Shown here piece by piece: positions 10,284 to 21,639 of a stretch of 64,000 nt of DNA. Position numbers and translations under genes: made by a program. Position 1 is the stretch's first letter. Each line of letters begins with the position of its first letter. The stretch covers positions 22,531,572 to 22,595,571 of the forward strand of contig OX393549.1 of assembly GCA_947650365.1 (NCBI GenBank), given 5' to 3'. The stretch is from Chamaelirium japonicum (lineage: Eukaryota > Streptophyta > Magnoliopsida > Liliales > Melanthiaceae). Under the pieces are notes generated by a model, which did not search any database, had not been told where the DNA came from, and was given only the letters and a program-made list of their open reading frames with translations.

Positions 10284-13253
10284 TGTTAAGTGTCCAAATT
10301 AGTATTATTGTCTTTTCTTTTTCATGCATATCTCATCATTCTCTTTCGTAAAACATTCATATTACACATAAAGTGCATAAATTTTTTTTCATCGTTGCAG
10401 AGTACAATGTTGTACGAAAACATCGGAGTATTGCTTTGCATTCATATATTATCTGAATGGAAATTACAAAGACCGATAATCAATTATTATTTTTACTATG
10501 TTTCACTATAAGGACCTGATGGGTATTATTTTATGTTTGTTTTGCAGTAAATGGGAATTGTCATCATTGCATGTAGCTACTGTGGAGCGTGACTATACGG
10601 TGGGTATCATCACAATGCTTTGGTGGCGGACTTAAGGCGCTCGCCAATGATCGACAAGCGAAGGAACTAGCTTAGAAGAAGATGCAAATTATCGGAGTTC
10701 ACAAAGGAGATTCTTTGCAAGACCGGAACACACAGCTCAAAAGTCAAGTACTAAAAGACAAGGCCCGAACTCGAATACACCTAAATTTGCCACCTTTTCT
10801 CTCTCCTCTCTTCCCTTCTTTCTCCTTTCTATTGGTCATTCTTAAATCCATCTCATCCAACCTGATCAAACGTCTCAAAGCCATACACGTACTAACCCAC
10901 CTGATCTCAATCACTCAAGACCCATGCATACACCTCTCTCTCACTCTAAATAAATCTCTCATATTATCCCATCACACCCTTCGATAGCCATGCATGGAAA
11001 CCTAACCCATCAAAACCATTATGTATTCACTTCTCTCTATTCTATCTTTTTCTCTCTCTTCTTTCCAATCTCCACTGTCCAAACCCGGCCAATAGCAATG
11101 CATTCAAATGACCCATGCATACGGCCACATCATTCACGTGACCCCATCTCTTAAGCACTATCAGATCTTTTTCTCTCATTTCTATTGCATCCGACAAAAC
11201 CAATCATAACCCTACATTACATGCAAACCTATCATAGCCATCCCTTGCATTCTAAAGAAACCCATGCATGCATGCATTATTTAAACCTGATCCTCTCCTT
11301 CCCACTTAATCACAACCGTCTCTAGCATCAGTCCCCGACCCGATCGCCAGATCCGAATGCGCTCTCCCGTTTCTTTCTCTCTCTTCTCTTTCCTTTTTAG
11401 CCGTCCGATCGTATGCGATCTTCTCTCTCTTGGATTCTCCGATCCGATCAGATTTCTCTCTTTATCTCTTCCTAAAACTGATCCTCTACTAACCGAATCC
11501 CCCTAGCCCCGAGATCCCATCTCCCACTCTCTTTCCTTTCTTTCTCTATCTATCCGATTCTCTCTCTTAAACCAAAACCCATCTCGACCGTCCATGATCC
11601 CAGTTGTACCCAGCTTATGCATGCAAACCAACCGAGCCAGCTCTACCCAGCATCCATTCCGAACCTTTCTCTATCTAGCTTTCCTTATTTCTCTTCTTTT
11701 CTTTCCTTCCACCAACTCCATCACAGCCACCCGATCCTCCCTTAATTCTCTCTTTCTCCTTAATTCTCTCTCTTTTCATATCTTTCTCTCTCTAAATCTC
11801 TTTTGATTTCTCTCTTTTAACTAAACCCAATCACAACCGTTCCCCTTCCTTCCTAATTCGGATGAGGCCGGATCGTAGCCATCCACAAACCTCAGCCATG
11901 CATGCCTGATCCCACTCCGAGAATCCCCTCGCGAACTCGTCCATGCACGATCTCCTCTCCCGATTTTCTCTCTCTTTCATACCCGAGATCCCATTCCGAA
12001 CTTTTCTCTCTCCATCTTTCTCATTTTTCTCTTTCCTTTTTATTTCCCTTAATCACAACCGTCCGTGAACCCATTCACATCTCATATTCCCTGGGTCCCG
12101 ATCTCTCTCTCTCTAATCCGACCCCCTCTCTCTCTCCTTGCCTTCAAGAATTCTTCCCCTTTATTCTCCCTTCACTTCATACCAATTGAAAACCACCTAC
12201 CAAATTCTATGCCATGGGGTGCAAGTTGCAAATGGCTATAAGTAAAGGGGCTTGGCATAAGAAGGACGGGACAGACCCACCCCTCCCTCTAGGGAGGGGC
12301 ATCCATTTTCCACATAGCTTTCATCAGTTTTTGTTTGTAGAGTGGGTGCGAAGAGAGTGTATTGTAGTCGTTCATTTATATTATGATATGATGTTCTAAG
12401 CAGTTGGGTGTAATCGTAGTTTTTAATTCAATAAAAGTTCTTTTGTCATCTTTTTATTATGAGCTCTATTTGTTTTCGCAATGTTTTACTTTAATGACTT
12501 TTTTCGTTCTTGCATCATGCCCGACAAAATTCCCTCCCGCTAGGTAGAGGGATCCGATGCCATGATAAATAGTTAATTTCTCTTGTAAATTGCTCTCTAT
12601 TGCGCTAAATGTTAACACCTCTCAATTAATTGATTTTAATTATGGAGAGCTATCTCTCCCGTGTTTCCATTCAATTGGGATTCGGGTGATACTTCACACT
12701 CCAATAGTTAATCATTGGTTAAGTAGGCAAACGATTAAATTTATTCTTATCTAATTTTCATTATATAAATTCTCACAATTGAATTAGTTTTACTTCTTCA
12801 CTATAAGAAGAATTATATTCATAATATTGTGAGAATATTATATAATAAAAGTAGATAAAGTGGGCTTTAACTCTAAATCTTTCGCTTGGGACGGTAAAAC
12901 TTTCGTTCTCAAGTGTGGATAAACGAGAGTGACATTGCAAGAGAAGTGACACTATACTATGGTTTATCAACCCCTCCTAGGCGGGATATTTCTTCTGTTT
13001 TATTTTAATTTTAATTATTAGTTTCATGTTTCTACTTTCTAAAATTAATGAATCATTTGCAAAACAACAAAAATCCAAACTCCCTTCAATTTAATTTAGC
13101 TTCACTTGTGATCTCTTCTCTAGGCATCAAATTACGTGTGGTTCGATCCTTACTTGCCCTATACTTTCAAAATTCTCTAAGTTATAATTGCAGGTATTGG
13201 TTTTTTGATAAATAGCTTTCATACAACGACAATACGCAAAAAGCTTTCTATCA
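10284..13253 (+). mobile_element. Solo LTR (probable), 2,970 bp, with 5 bp target duplication
   Basis: Insertion beginning TGTTAAGTG and ending TTTCTATCA, flanked by CCTAT at 10,279-10,283 and 13,254-13,258. Removing it with one CCTAT restores continuity with block B (28,374) and with the filler at about 4,400. No internal duplication of its ends and no gag or pol was seen, so it looks like a single long LTR left after recombination rather than a full element. It contains long CT-rich stretches (10.8-12.2 kb), AATAAA near 12,430 and an end region like those of large gypsy LTRs. Orientation is inferred from the poly(A) signal. ORFs inside (for example 11,902-12,189) are low-complexity. Confidence 0.75.
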
Positions 13254-13735
13254 CCTATCATAATCTGTTACATAAATAATGTTTCCACAATCGGGGGATC
13301 TCTCCTAGCGATAAGACCCTTTATATTTTAGCTACATACATACTGGTGTTAAAGCTACCCCTTTAATACATAAATATACCCCTCAATGATGTAGTCTTGG
13401 GTGGGGGGGGGGGTATGTGGGTACAAATATTGTACCGGACCATACCCACATTGGCCCGCGCAACAGCCCAAGAAGGCAAACCTAGCCCATAGAATGAATT
13501 TATAGGGCCCACAAGTCAAGCCCCCCCTATTGGGCCCAGGCAACGACCCGATAAGGGCCCAACGAGGAGGCGCCGGATCAGTGCCACCTCAGCACTACCA
13601 TCTCATCATTACCATATCAGCACAGGCTTCAGCTATAATAGGACCCATATGGAATTCAGTAAAAGGGGTGGATCACTCGATCAGAGGAGAAAAGGATTCC
13701 TGAGCCAAAGCTCACGTCTCCCATTCTTATGTAAA
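13254..13735. repeat. Remainder of the array plus LTR-like segment, copy A
   Basis: The split array unit resumes after the LTR, ends at a G run near 13,415, and is followed by about 300 bp also found in B at 28,556-28,842. B has TATAAAAGG near 28,755, while A has TATAATAGG. The segment looks like part of an LTR, but no ends were found. Homology with B stops near 13,725. Confidence 0.55.
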
Positions 13736-13736
13736 C

Positions 13737-14575
13737 TAATGAAACGCATATATGGACTTAAACAATTAAGCCGTACGTCAATGATATATAAAGTTCAATA
13801 ATGGTATTACTTCATTTGATTTCATGAAGAATATTGTTGACCAATATATATACTTTAAGGTTAGTGGGAGCAAGTTTATCTTTTAGTTGTATATGTGGAT
13901 GATGTCGTACTTGCTAGTAGCGATTTGGGATTTTATGTGAAACTGAGAAATTCATAGAGACAGATTCTTAGGGGTTCTTGGTTTGTCTCAAAAGTCTTAC
14001 ATCAAAAATTTTCTTGATAGATTCAATATGCTAACTTGCTCTCCTGGCCCAACACCAAGTAAAGACGATGAACTTTGTAAAGCTCAATGTCCGAGAAAAG
14101 ATTTAGAGATGACAGTTAGAAGTAATTGCTTATGCATCCTTAGTTGGGACCTTTATGTATGCACAAACATGTACTGAGAATTTGTTATGCTATTGGGATG
14201 TTCGGTATATACCAGAGTGATCCAGTGTTGAATTATTGGAAGGCTGCAAAGAAAGTATTGAGATACTTATAAGGAATGAAGGGCTACATGCTTACATATA
14301 AACAGTCTGATCATTTCAAAGTGATTGGATATTATGAGTCAAATTTTGTTAGGTGTCTTGATAGCCGAAAATTTACAGTGGGATATATATTCCTACTTGC
14401 TGGAGGTGCCATTTCGTAGAAGAGCGACAAGTAGGCATTGACTGCTCCTTCCACCATGGATGCTGAGTTTGTTGTTTGCTATGAGGTTACTTCATAAAAG
14501 GTTATAGTTCCAGAATTTATCATAGGACTTTAGGTTGTACATTCTATCTTGAGACCATTACGAATTTTTTATGAT
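13737..14575 (+). pseudogene. Ty1/copia reverse transcriptase-RNase H remnant
   Basis: Plus-strand translation, with frameshifts, gives copia RT motifs: RIYGLKQ near 13,745, NIVDQYIYFKVSGSKFIF near 13,830-13,885, the catalytic YVDD at 13,892-13,903, then SQKSYIKNFLDRFNM (13,983 on) and, after frame breaks, RNase H-like sequence to about 14,560. No frame exceeds 65 codons, and the flanking LTRs are not here. It lies just outside the duplicated block. Confidence 0.8.
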
Positions 14576-15297
14576 AATTTTACTTCTGTATTTTTCTTTA
14601 AAAACAACAAAAGTTCTGGTCTAAACATATTAACATAAATCATCTTATTTTTTAGTGGTAAATAAATGATTAAATTCAAAGAAAAAACCAAAAGAAAAGG
14701 GTAAGGACCGTGGGTAAGATCCCAATAGTAGCATACCAACATGGTTGCTATCAAAGGAGTCTAGTCCAACACTGCAAAAAACTAAAATCCTAAACTGAAC
14801 AAGCACTACAGAAGCTAGCAAAAGTAATTGATAGCAACCCCAAAATTAAAAGACTACCAATAGATAGACGAAGGAAAAGATTACCTCTCATTGTCTAGGA
14901 AGAATATAAGAGGAACCAAAGGATGACTTCCGTTCTACCAGGGCAAGAATCAGCACTAACATCCAAGGATCTAGAAGGACTTGGACCCTCTGAGCTAAGT
15001 GAATATCTTCTCGCTATCTAGGAAGATTTTTGGAGGATCAAAGAAGAAAACTTCTTTCCTACCAAAGCAATAAACAGCTGTAGCAACCGACCAAGCAGCA
15101 ATCGAGGAACAAGAAGGGCTTCGGCCCTTCGAAGTAAATTACCTGTCTTTCAATTAACAACTAGAAACAATGTTGCAATCGAGGAACTAAAAGGGCTAGG
15201 ACCCTCCAAACAGATAGTCAAAAGGCAAGAAATGATCAACTAACACTCAAACAACAAAAACCCCACAAACAATTTGGCAGGAACTACAAATAAGGCT
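14576..15297. other. Probable LINE 3' region, no gene
   Basis: Nothing coding is supported. The stretch lies downstream, on the minus strand, of the LINE ORF2 C-terminal sequence and is presumably its degraded tail. A run of stops occurs in all frames. Confidence 0.35.
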
Positions 15298-16520
15298 TCA
15301 AGAAGGATCAGATAAGGGGTCAGATAAATGGGCCAAAGGACTAAAAACCTCTGCACTAGGGGCGCAATCTGTAACCAACAAAAGAACAATATGGGCTATT
15401 TTTCTACACTCTACAGTCTGAAGAATCTCCACATACCTGTAGGCCACCTTGGAAAAAACCTCTTTCTTAGTGGATATATCCCCATTATGAGCCGTGCTAT
15501 TCCTTTCAAACCATAGGGGAAAATCAAAGTGGTCAACAATATTTCCCAATTAAGCGTATTGCTTTATCAAGCAAAAGTAAGATAATTTTGCAAGCTTTTT
15601 TTAAGGAGGACCCTACGGCTAAGGGAACCCATCACATTCTCTCACAGCTATTAGCCCATACATGTTGAGCAAAGAGACATTTAAAGAACAAATGCTTTAC
15701 GGTTTCTTCTTCTTGACAACAAAGGAAGCATCTAATGGCAAGGAAGATTCCATTCCTTTGAACCTAAGGGATAGTGAGAAGTCTATTCCTGATGGCCCTC
15801 CAAGAACAAAAGCTATGATTTGAGGGTGAGTAAGAATTTCATAGGACTTTTTCCCAAGCTTTCGGATCTCCTACTGACCTCACAGAATCCCAAGCATGTG
15901 CGTAAAGAAAAAAGTCCATTACTTGTTTTACTCTAGCTGATAGAGTCTTCCAACAAGTTAGAAGCAATAGGGACTTTTTTAATAGTAGAGAACATATCTG
16001 ATAAGTCCTAGCTCGTAGGATGAGAAAGTCTCTAATTGCCATTAACAATCTAGGTGCTGAGTTTAGGCCATCCCAAATGGAGATCAACCAAAGAGTGCAT
16101 CCCTATCATCTAAATCAGACTTCTACCATTAATCAATGGATCCCTCCATCTGTCAATCTTGCTTCCATCAACTATCAAAAAATTAAAATTCTGAGCTAGA
16201 ACCTCTCTACTTTGAAGGATGCCTTTCCAAACACTAGAGGCATAATGTGTAGGGGAGAGTTTCCAAAAAGAGTGGGGTCCTAAATACCTAGCTTTCATCC
16301 AAGATGATCAAAGGTCATTATCATGAGTAAGAAAAATCTAGCCACGTTTAAGGTAGCTAGCTCTACTTATATCTGCTATAGTCCGGATCCCAAGCCCACC
16401 TTCTTTCTTAGGTTTACAATCCTCATTCCATCAAACATGTACAGAAGAGTTCTCCCAATGAAATTTCCTAATCCACTTCTCCAGTGTAATTTGAATACAT
16501 GTCAAAATCGTAAAAACTAC
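15298..16520 (-). pseudogene. LINE ORF2 C-terminal remnant (zinc-binding RT region)
   Basis: The minus strand encodes, with stops and frame changes, the end of an L1-type ORF2: a segment like KKEGGLGIRTIADISRA near 16,330-16,400, KARYLGPHSFWKLSP and DGSKIDRWRDPLI (16,110-16,298), then a C-terminal segment containing FDFPLWFERNSTAHN (15,298-15,549). This order is that of the region after the RT core. It is probably the same LINE as 18,250-18,955, split by the plus-strand LINE between them; about 150 residues are missing at the split. Confidence 0.75.
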
Positions 16521-18249
16521 CGCCATGGCATTTTCAAGGAAGACCCATTATACTCAGGCAATGAGTTAGTGATTAAGAGTATGGGCGAGAGTTCTTGTCA
16601 AAAGTTCCTCTGTGGATCAAATTTCCAAATCTTCCAGAGAAATTCTGGTCATTTGATGCTTTAAGTCGACTGGGAAGTGTGTTGGGTACACTGGCCGGGA
16701 TGGATGCCCCTACGACCGCAGCGGTAGCGCACAAAGAATGTGGACGGATGAGCTACGCCCGGATTTGTGTGGAAATCAATATCGAGGATGCTCACCGGGA
16801 TGAAGTCGAAGCACGGAATGAGGTAGGTTCCTTCCTCTCCATGCAAAGGGTTGAGTATGATTGGAAGCCTACTCGATGCCGAGCCTATCAGTCATTTTTC
16901 CACCACGAAGATGCTTGTGCTGCCCATTCTAAGATCTCCACCAAATGGAAAAGTTATACTTGGCCTAGGTCTAGGCCTGCCAAGCAAGGTTGGATGCCAA
17001 CTGGGAAGATCCTAAATGATAGTGGGACTAAAAATGCTCCAACTGGGGGTCTGTATGATCACTTGAAGGCAAATTCATGGACTCGGGTCACAAAAATCAA
17101 TAAGGGTAAAGCCTCCTTAGCCCACAATGATCCTATTCGGGCTAGCGGATCAAGGTATGTTGTTTTAGCTGAAGAAGGGGTTGAGGTCTTGGGGAGTCAG
17201 GAGGATGAAGTAGCTGAGCAAGTTCGAGGGCTTGATGGTGCACCTACTATTACACAAGCCGATCCTAATGTTTCGCAATCTGGGTCTACCTTTATAGGAG
17301 TTGTTGTAACACATGCTGGTGTCAATGTTACACAGGCCGATGCTAGTGCAAACTCTGCAAATGTTACGCAGTCTGTTGTTGCTGAACCTGATGCTGGTGT
17401 TACACTACCAGGGGCTGATATAGTTAATGATGTTACGCAAGGTTCTGCTGGAGCTGCTGCAGATATGCAGACTGTTTGTGCTGATGTTTCACAAGGTTCT
17501 GATGCAGATTTACAGGCTGAGTGTGCTGCATTAGCTGACGTGGGCTTTGTTAGAAGTGTTGTTGGGGGAGTAGGTGCTGGAGTTGATGAAGGTACTATTT
17601 CTGAGGTTATCGAGGCAAGGGATGATAAGCTTACACTGGAGGATCAGGCTATTGTGGTTGCGGTAGTAGCCGATGTATTGCAGAATGTTGGCGAGGGTGT
17701 TGTGAGCGGTACAACCCCTGCGAGGGTTGTGCCAGAGCCACGTCGTTACCCTCGCCTAGCAAACCTTGGGACAGACTCGATCGAAACTAGGGCTGCACTT
17801 CGAGCCAAATCTCATGCTCTTGAATCAAGCGCGCGCAACCGCTTTTCCCGTCCAAAGCATGGAGATTCTCTGATTGCGAAGATTCTGGATCAATTAGCAC
17901 CGTTTGATGGAGCGGCGACGATACTATCTTTGAATTCGATGGAGGACAGAACACTTCTCGATTTAGCTTCAGCTATGGGGTTCTCTATCAAAGGAGGGAA
18001 TTCAAAGTCCTTTTTAGAACAGATCCATGAGCTAGAAAGGTCGAGTGCTTCAGAGTCATGAGACCTTGGTGTTTTTTGTTATAATTGGGCCTCCGGGCCT
18101 TCTAGTTGGAACGCCTTGGTCGGGTTTCTAGCATGTGTATCCTATGCCTTTGGGCATAAATTGTACCTTTCCTTATTTTATTAAATCGGTAGGGGTCTAG
18201 GCCGAACACCCCCCTAACTTAGAGAGGGATTTCTCAAAAAAAAAAAAAT
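16521..18249 (+). mobile_element. 5'-truncated LINE with ORF1 and poly(A) tail, no ORF2
   Basis: Begins inside ORF1 (a GRPIIL-like segment at about 16,540, with two in-frame stops before 16,595) and runs through ORF1 to a 187 bp tail ending in GAGAGGGATTTCTC followed by an A run (18,237-18,248). This tail type is shared with other LINE ends in the window. No ORF2 lies between ORF1 and the tail, so this is a half-LINE derivative or an internally deleted copy. It interrupts a minus-strand LINE. A clear target duplication was not found. Confidence 0.7.
16595..18061 (+). CDS. LINE ORF1 (gag-like, DUF4283-type) protein, 488 codons
   Basis: The longest uninterrupted frame in the window apart from pieces of the gypsy element. 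The N-terminus (VPLWIKFPNLPEKFW, then LSRLGSVLGTLAGMD and RMSYARICVEI at residues about 5-60) has the pattern of the DUF4283 region of plant LINE ORF1 proteins, which bind the element RNA. A Cys/His knuckle is not evident; the C-terminal 300 residues are Ala/Val/Asp-rich with repeated VTQ motifs (about residues 215-300). The reading frame continues upstream of 16,595 with two stops, so the chosen ATG is internal to the original protein. It is a transposon gene, open but N-terminally truncated; function today is doubtful. Confidence 0.7.
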   Translation: MSKVPLWIKFPNLPEKFWSFDALSRLGSVLGTLAGMDAPTTAAVAHKECGRMSYARICVEINIEDAHRDEVEARNEVGSFLSMQRVEYDWKPTRCRAYQSFFHHEDACAAHSKISTKWKSYTWPRSRPAKQGWMPTGKILNDSGTKNAPTGGLYDHLKANSWTRVTKINKGKASLAHNDPIRASGSRYVVLAEEGVEVLGSQEDEVAEQVRGLDGAPTITQADPNVSQSGSTFIGVVVTHAGVNVTQADASANSANVTQSVVAEPDAGVTLPGADIVNDVTQGSAGAAADMQTVCADVSQGSDADLQAECAALADVGFVRSVVGGVGAGVDEGTISEVIEARDDKLTLEDQAIVVAVVADVLQNVGEGVVSGTTPARVVPEPRRYPRLANLGTDSIETRAALRAKSHALESSARNRFSRPKHGDSLIAKILDQLAPFDGAATILSLNSMEDRTLLDLASAMGFSIKGGNSKSFLEQIHELERSSASES

Positions 18250-18955
18250 CTTTGAAAAGATTTCTTGGAAGCCATAAAAAAGATCATAAGGTCATCAGGA
18301 AACACGAAGTGAGAGATGCACGGAGCTGCTCCAATACTAAAGCTTTTCCTTCTGCTAGTCTGTAATCCTTCCTCCAAGGCTAATGTTAAGCTTTCTACAA
18401 TAATAGAGAACAAATAAGGTGGTAATGGGTAACCTTGCCCTAGGCCTTGATAGACTTGATAAACCCTTGAGGGACACCATTCAGAAGAATAGAGAAACAT
18501 GGAGAGAATAGGCCCTCCTTGACCCATCCTATCCATCTCATCGGGAAGCCAAGATTAGCCAAAGCATGAAGAATGAATTCCCGGCTGACCTTGTCATAAG
18601 CTTTTGCAAAATCAACATTCATACAACCTCTTTTGGGGCTTCTCTTCACCTTGAACCCTCCCACCAACTCATGGCCCAAGAGTATATTATTAGTGACCCG
18701 TCTACCAGGGATAAAAGCTGATTAATTAGCTGAGATGAGTTCACCCATGAAAATCTACAATCTATTAGTCATAATCTTAGCAATAAATTTATATAAACTG
18801 TTGCAAAGAGATATAGATCTAAAGTTCTTAAGGTGATTAGCATTTTGGACTTTGGGAATCAGGGCAACAAATGTATGATTGATCTCTTTAAGAACATGAC
18901 TGTCTTGTTATTAAAGGGAGGTCATGAGATCATCAGGTGTTTATTGAGCATATAA
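18250..18955 (-). pseudogene. LINE ORF2 reverse transcriptase fragment, copy B
   Basis: The minus strand repeats the RT sequence of copy A: NVDFAKAYDKVSREFI (about 18,575-18,625), then GYPLPPYLFSIIVESL, then a catalytic box that reads FPDDLMIFF instead of the usual FADD type, cut off at the poly(A) tail of the inserted plus-strand LINE. A frameshift separates the two open pieces (18,440-18,679 and 18,234-18,536). Confidence 0.8.
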
Positions 18956-19930
18956 GCACAAGATTAACGATTGTGAAACCATTAACAAAGGCATTGGCAG
19001 CTACCTTGTATAAGGAACATGTACCATATGGGAGTTGTTAGCTCTTTTCATGTATGATGTAATGATACCATTCAGTTATTATATGTGATCATATTTTTTA
19101 ATGATGATGATCTTGTGGTTTATTTTCTATATTTTCAAGATATTGTATGTATAAAGGTTGGATGCTTGACATAATATTTATTTTTGACATAATAGTTTGT
19201 ATCAAGAAAGGCATTTGAATTTATTCATAAAGTCAATTGGCTATATAAAGTTTCTTGGTTAGAGGTGTTCAATGATAATGTGATATATGGAAGGTTGTAT
19301 ATCGTTAAATGATGTATTAACTGCCATGATCCATACCATTAAATTTTTTCTAATAAAGATTTATGGAATAAGATTTTGTAGACAAGATAGGCCAAGTGGG
19401 AGAATGTTGGATCCAACCCATTTGATTGGATCGACCCATTTGATGTAGCCCATATTGGCACTAGAGTTGGGATATCTTTTCGTTGACAGTTGTGACCTTT
19501 TACAAATAAAAGGTTGTATTTCTTCATTGAGGGTTGTGACTTTTCACGAATGAAGGGTTGTGTCCCTCCATGGATGAAAAGTTGTGCCCCTTTATCGTGT
19601 CTCCTTGATGGGTTAGAAGATTCTATAAATAGAAGTTCTTGGTCCACAAATCCACCATCTGAATTGTTTATAAAGTTCCATAGCAGTTTCACACACAAGG
19701 ACTAAGGATAGTGAGGAAGATCAATGATTGGGCAAAGAAACATACATTCTCGTTGCATTTATAGTTTGATTTTCTGGCCCAAGGTATGATATCAACGCTT
19801 CCGATTCTATCAAGTATGACCAACATTATATACCACTTACAAAGTGGGTGATCACCTACGAACGAGAATACCACACCGAGATAGATAGAGTTACAACTAC
19901 CCCCCAACTAATGTAGAGTATAAACTAACA
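18956..19930 (+). mobile_element. Ty1/copia 3' end with LTR fragment, copy B
   Basis: Counterpart of 961-1,925: polypurine tract CCAAGTGGGAGAA just before TGTTGGATCC at about 19,406, with TATAAATAG near 19,624. No coding frame. The 119-codon minus-strand ORF at 19,339-19,698 is antisense to the LTR and has no recognisable domain. Confidence 0.6.
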
Positions 19931-20942
19931 TCAGTTTGGCTACAAAAGAAAGAAATTTTTTTATCCAATATCCACACAAAGTGTAAATTTACACATAATA
20001 GTTTGCAGAGGAGGAAACCATAAGTGTCAGGCTAATCTACAAACAAGTTGTTCAGGGAATCCGATTAACCTACAATCAGAACAACCGGGGAAACTGAAGT
20101 GGGAATTGCCGAGTGGGTCGGGCTTCACTCCCGGAGGGATTAGTCCGAGCCTGAAGTGGGTCATTGCCCGAAAGATTTCGGGACACCCGCCGATGTCAAA
20201 AAAAAAAAAAAAAGAACAACCGGGGAAACCCGACAACTAACAAGCAAGCCGACCATGAAACAGATGGGTCACTGCAGACCGGAGCGGAGAAAAACGACGA
20301 TGATGGAGGCCGGCAATAGAGGAGAATAGAAGGGGAGTGACTAGCCGAGAGAATCGTGAGACTTCGAAGGAGGTAAGCACTAAGCCAAAGCAAGTACACG
20401 AGACCTCCTAGGAGATCTCGATCGTCATAGAGGAAGAAGAGATGAAAGAGGCGCAGCTCTGATAGGGTTACGCGATTGGAGAGAGAGGATCCGAGAGCCG
20501 GCACAAATGTGAAATGTGTTATTCATGTTCCGAGTGGATATGCAGATGAAGCATAGTTCCAAGGGTCAAGTTGTTCAAAAAGATTACTACCAATGTGAAA
20601 TCAGGTGCATAGGTTGGAGAGGTATTTGCAATTCTCCCAACCAACTATTGTTAGCATAACGTTGCGTGGGAGACCGGAATCCCTCTACAAGACAAATTTC
20701 ACTTTCCATGTTTTTTTAGCATTGTGTCTCTCCAAAATTGGAGCTACATTCTTGTGGATTTCTCTCTGAATTGATGTTCAGTATTTGGCCTTTCTCATAA
20801 ACCTGATATGGACTTAGCCTGAGGTCTTCGATTGGCATGGTCCCCAACTTCCTGCTGTGATCAACACATATAAACAAATTTTCATTACTTCAATCCAACA
20901 AATATTCAATGTTTTATATGTTCTAAAATACTCTCCAACTCC
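19931..20942. other. Upstream region of defensin 2
   Basis: Non-coding; aligns with 1,926-2,701 apart from the SINE-like insertion and about 120 bp near 20,705-20,820 that A lacks. No gene is supported. Confidence 0.5.
20095..20213 (+). mobile_element. SINE-like insertion with 16 bp target duplication
   Basis: A 119 bp insert ending in an A run (20,198-20,213) and flanked by perfect GAACAACCGGGGAAAC repeats at 20,079-20,094 and 20,214-20,229. Copy A has the single unoccupied site near 2,087. A related copy in the other orientation lies at 51,226-51,343 and begins at the same internal base. The family was not identified. Confidence 0.85.
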
Positions 20943-20949
20943 TATATAA
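20943..20949 (+). promoter_or_regulatory. TATA box of defensin 2
   Basis: TATATAA, 47 bases before the start codon, same context as in defensin 1. Confidence 0.7.
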
Positions 20950-20995
20950 GGAACAACCACCCCTCTCCTTCGCTCCGTGTGTGTGCTAACGATCG

Positions 20996-21378
20996 ATGGA
21001 TCGTTCTCGGCATATGCTTCCGGCTATCTTCATGTTCTTGTTGCTTCTGATTCCTCTCTCTACGCACTTCCCCGGTTTTTACCTTATTTTATCGGATATA
21101 CGACTTATCGCAGCACGTCTAGTCATGAGTTGTACTAACATGAATCTGTGTAGGATATTTGAGCGTCGGCGATATAACTGCGTATATTATTTTTCTCTTT
21201 TACAGAAATGGGGATGACCATGGTGGAGGCGCGGAGGACTTGCGAGTCACTGAGCCATAAATTCAAGGGCCCATGTCTAAGGGCCAGCAATTGCGCCAAC
21301 GTCTGCTCGACGGAAGGTTTCACTGGAGGCGAGTGCCGTGGGCTCCGCCGTCGATGCTTCTGCACCAAGAACTGTTGA
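20996..21378 (+). CDS. Plant defensin 2 (class I, secreted), two exons, altered donor
   Basis: Direct duplicate of defensin 1. Exon 2 (21,206-21,378) encodes the tail of the signal region and a 47-residue mature domain with all eight cysteines and the gamma-core [11 protein letters not shown]; it differs from defensin 1 at two mature positions. Exon 1 starts at 20,996 with the same hydrophobic segment. About 14 bp containing the ancestral donor is deleted, so the predicted donor moves downstream to CCG/GTTTTT (exon 1 20,996-21,074, intron 21,075-21,205), which keeps phase 1 and gives an 83-residue preprotein with a slightly longer signal region. If that donor is not used the gene would be defective. 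Net charge of the mature peptide is about +6. AATAAA lies at 21,511. The splice choice is inference; the domain is clear. Confidence 0.82.
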
Positions 21379-21639
21379 GGGACTCCTCACTCCAATTGGT
21401 GATGAAGAAAATGCTGATGGTGTGCTTGGTTGTTACCTAATGTGTTCCTGCTTTCGATTGTGAAGCATCTGATGCTTTATGATTTCTAGTGTTTTCTACT
21501 ATTTTGTCTTAATAAATTCAGTTCTACCTTTTATTAACCTTTGTTTAGACTTGTTTTCCATACTTTTCAAACATCAAGGATGCATTTTTGCACTGATAAA
21601 AATATAGTGGATGCTCTGAAGAACCTGTTGTGAATTTAG
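21379..21639 (+). other. Defensin 2 3' untranslated region and flank
   Basis: Aligns with the 3' UTR of defensin 1, with about 60 bp lost after the stop codon. The poly(A) signal AATAAA is at 21,511-21,516. No gene. Confidence 0.55.

Larger units (their letters stand above)
283..13725 (+). repeat. Direct segmental duplication, copy A (partner 18,250-28,842)
   Basis: From the LINE fragment to the end of the tandem array, the order and sequence match 18,250-28,842 in the same orientation, with small substitutions and indels. Insertions private to A are the 2,970 bp LTR at 10,284-13,253, the extra 0.66 kb at 3.94-4.93 kb and about 330 bp at 5,989-6,317. Without the LTR, A is about 10.5 kb, like B. 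Both carry one defensin gene. Homology may continue left of the window, because the LINE at base 1 is cut by the edge. Confidence 0.9.
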
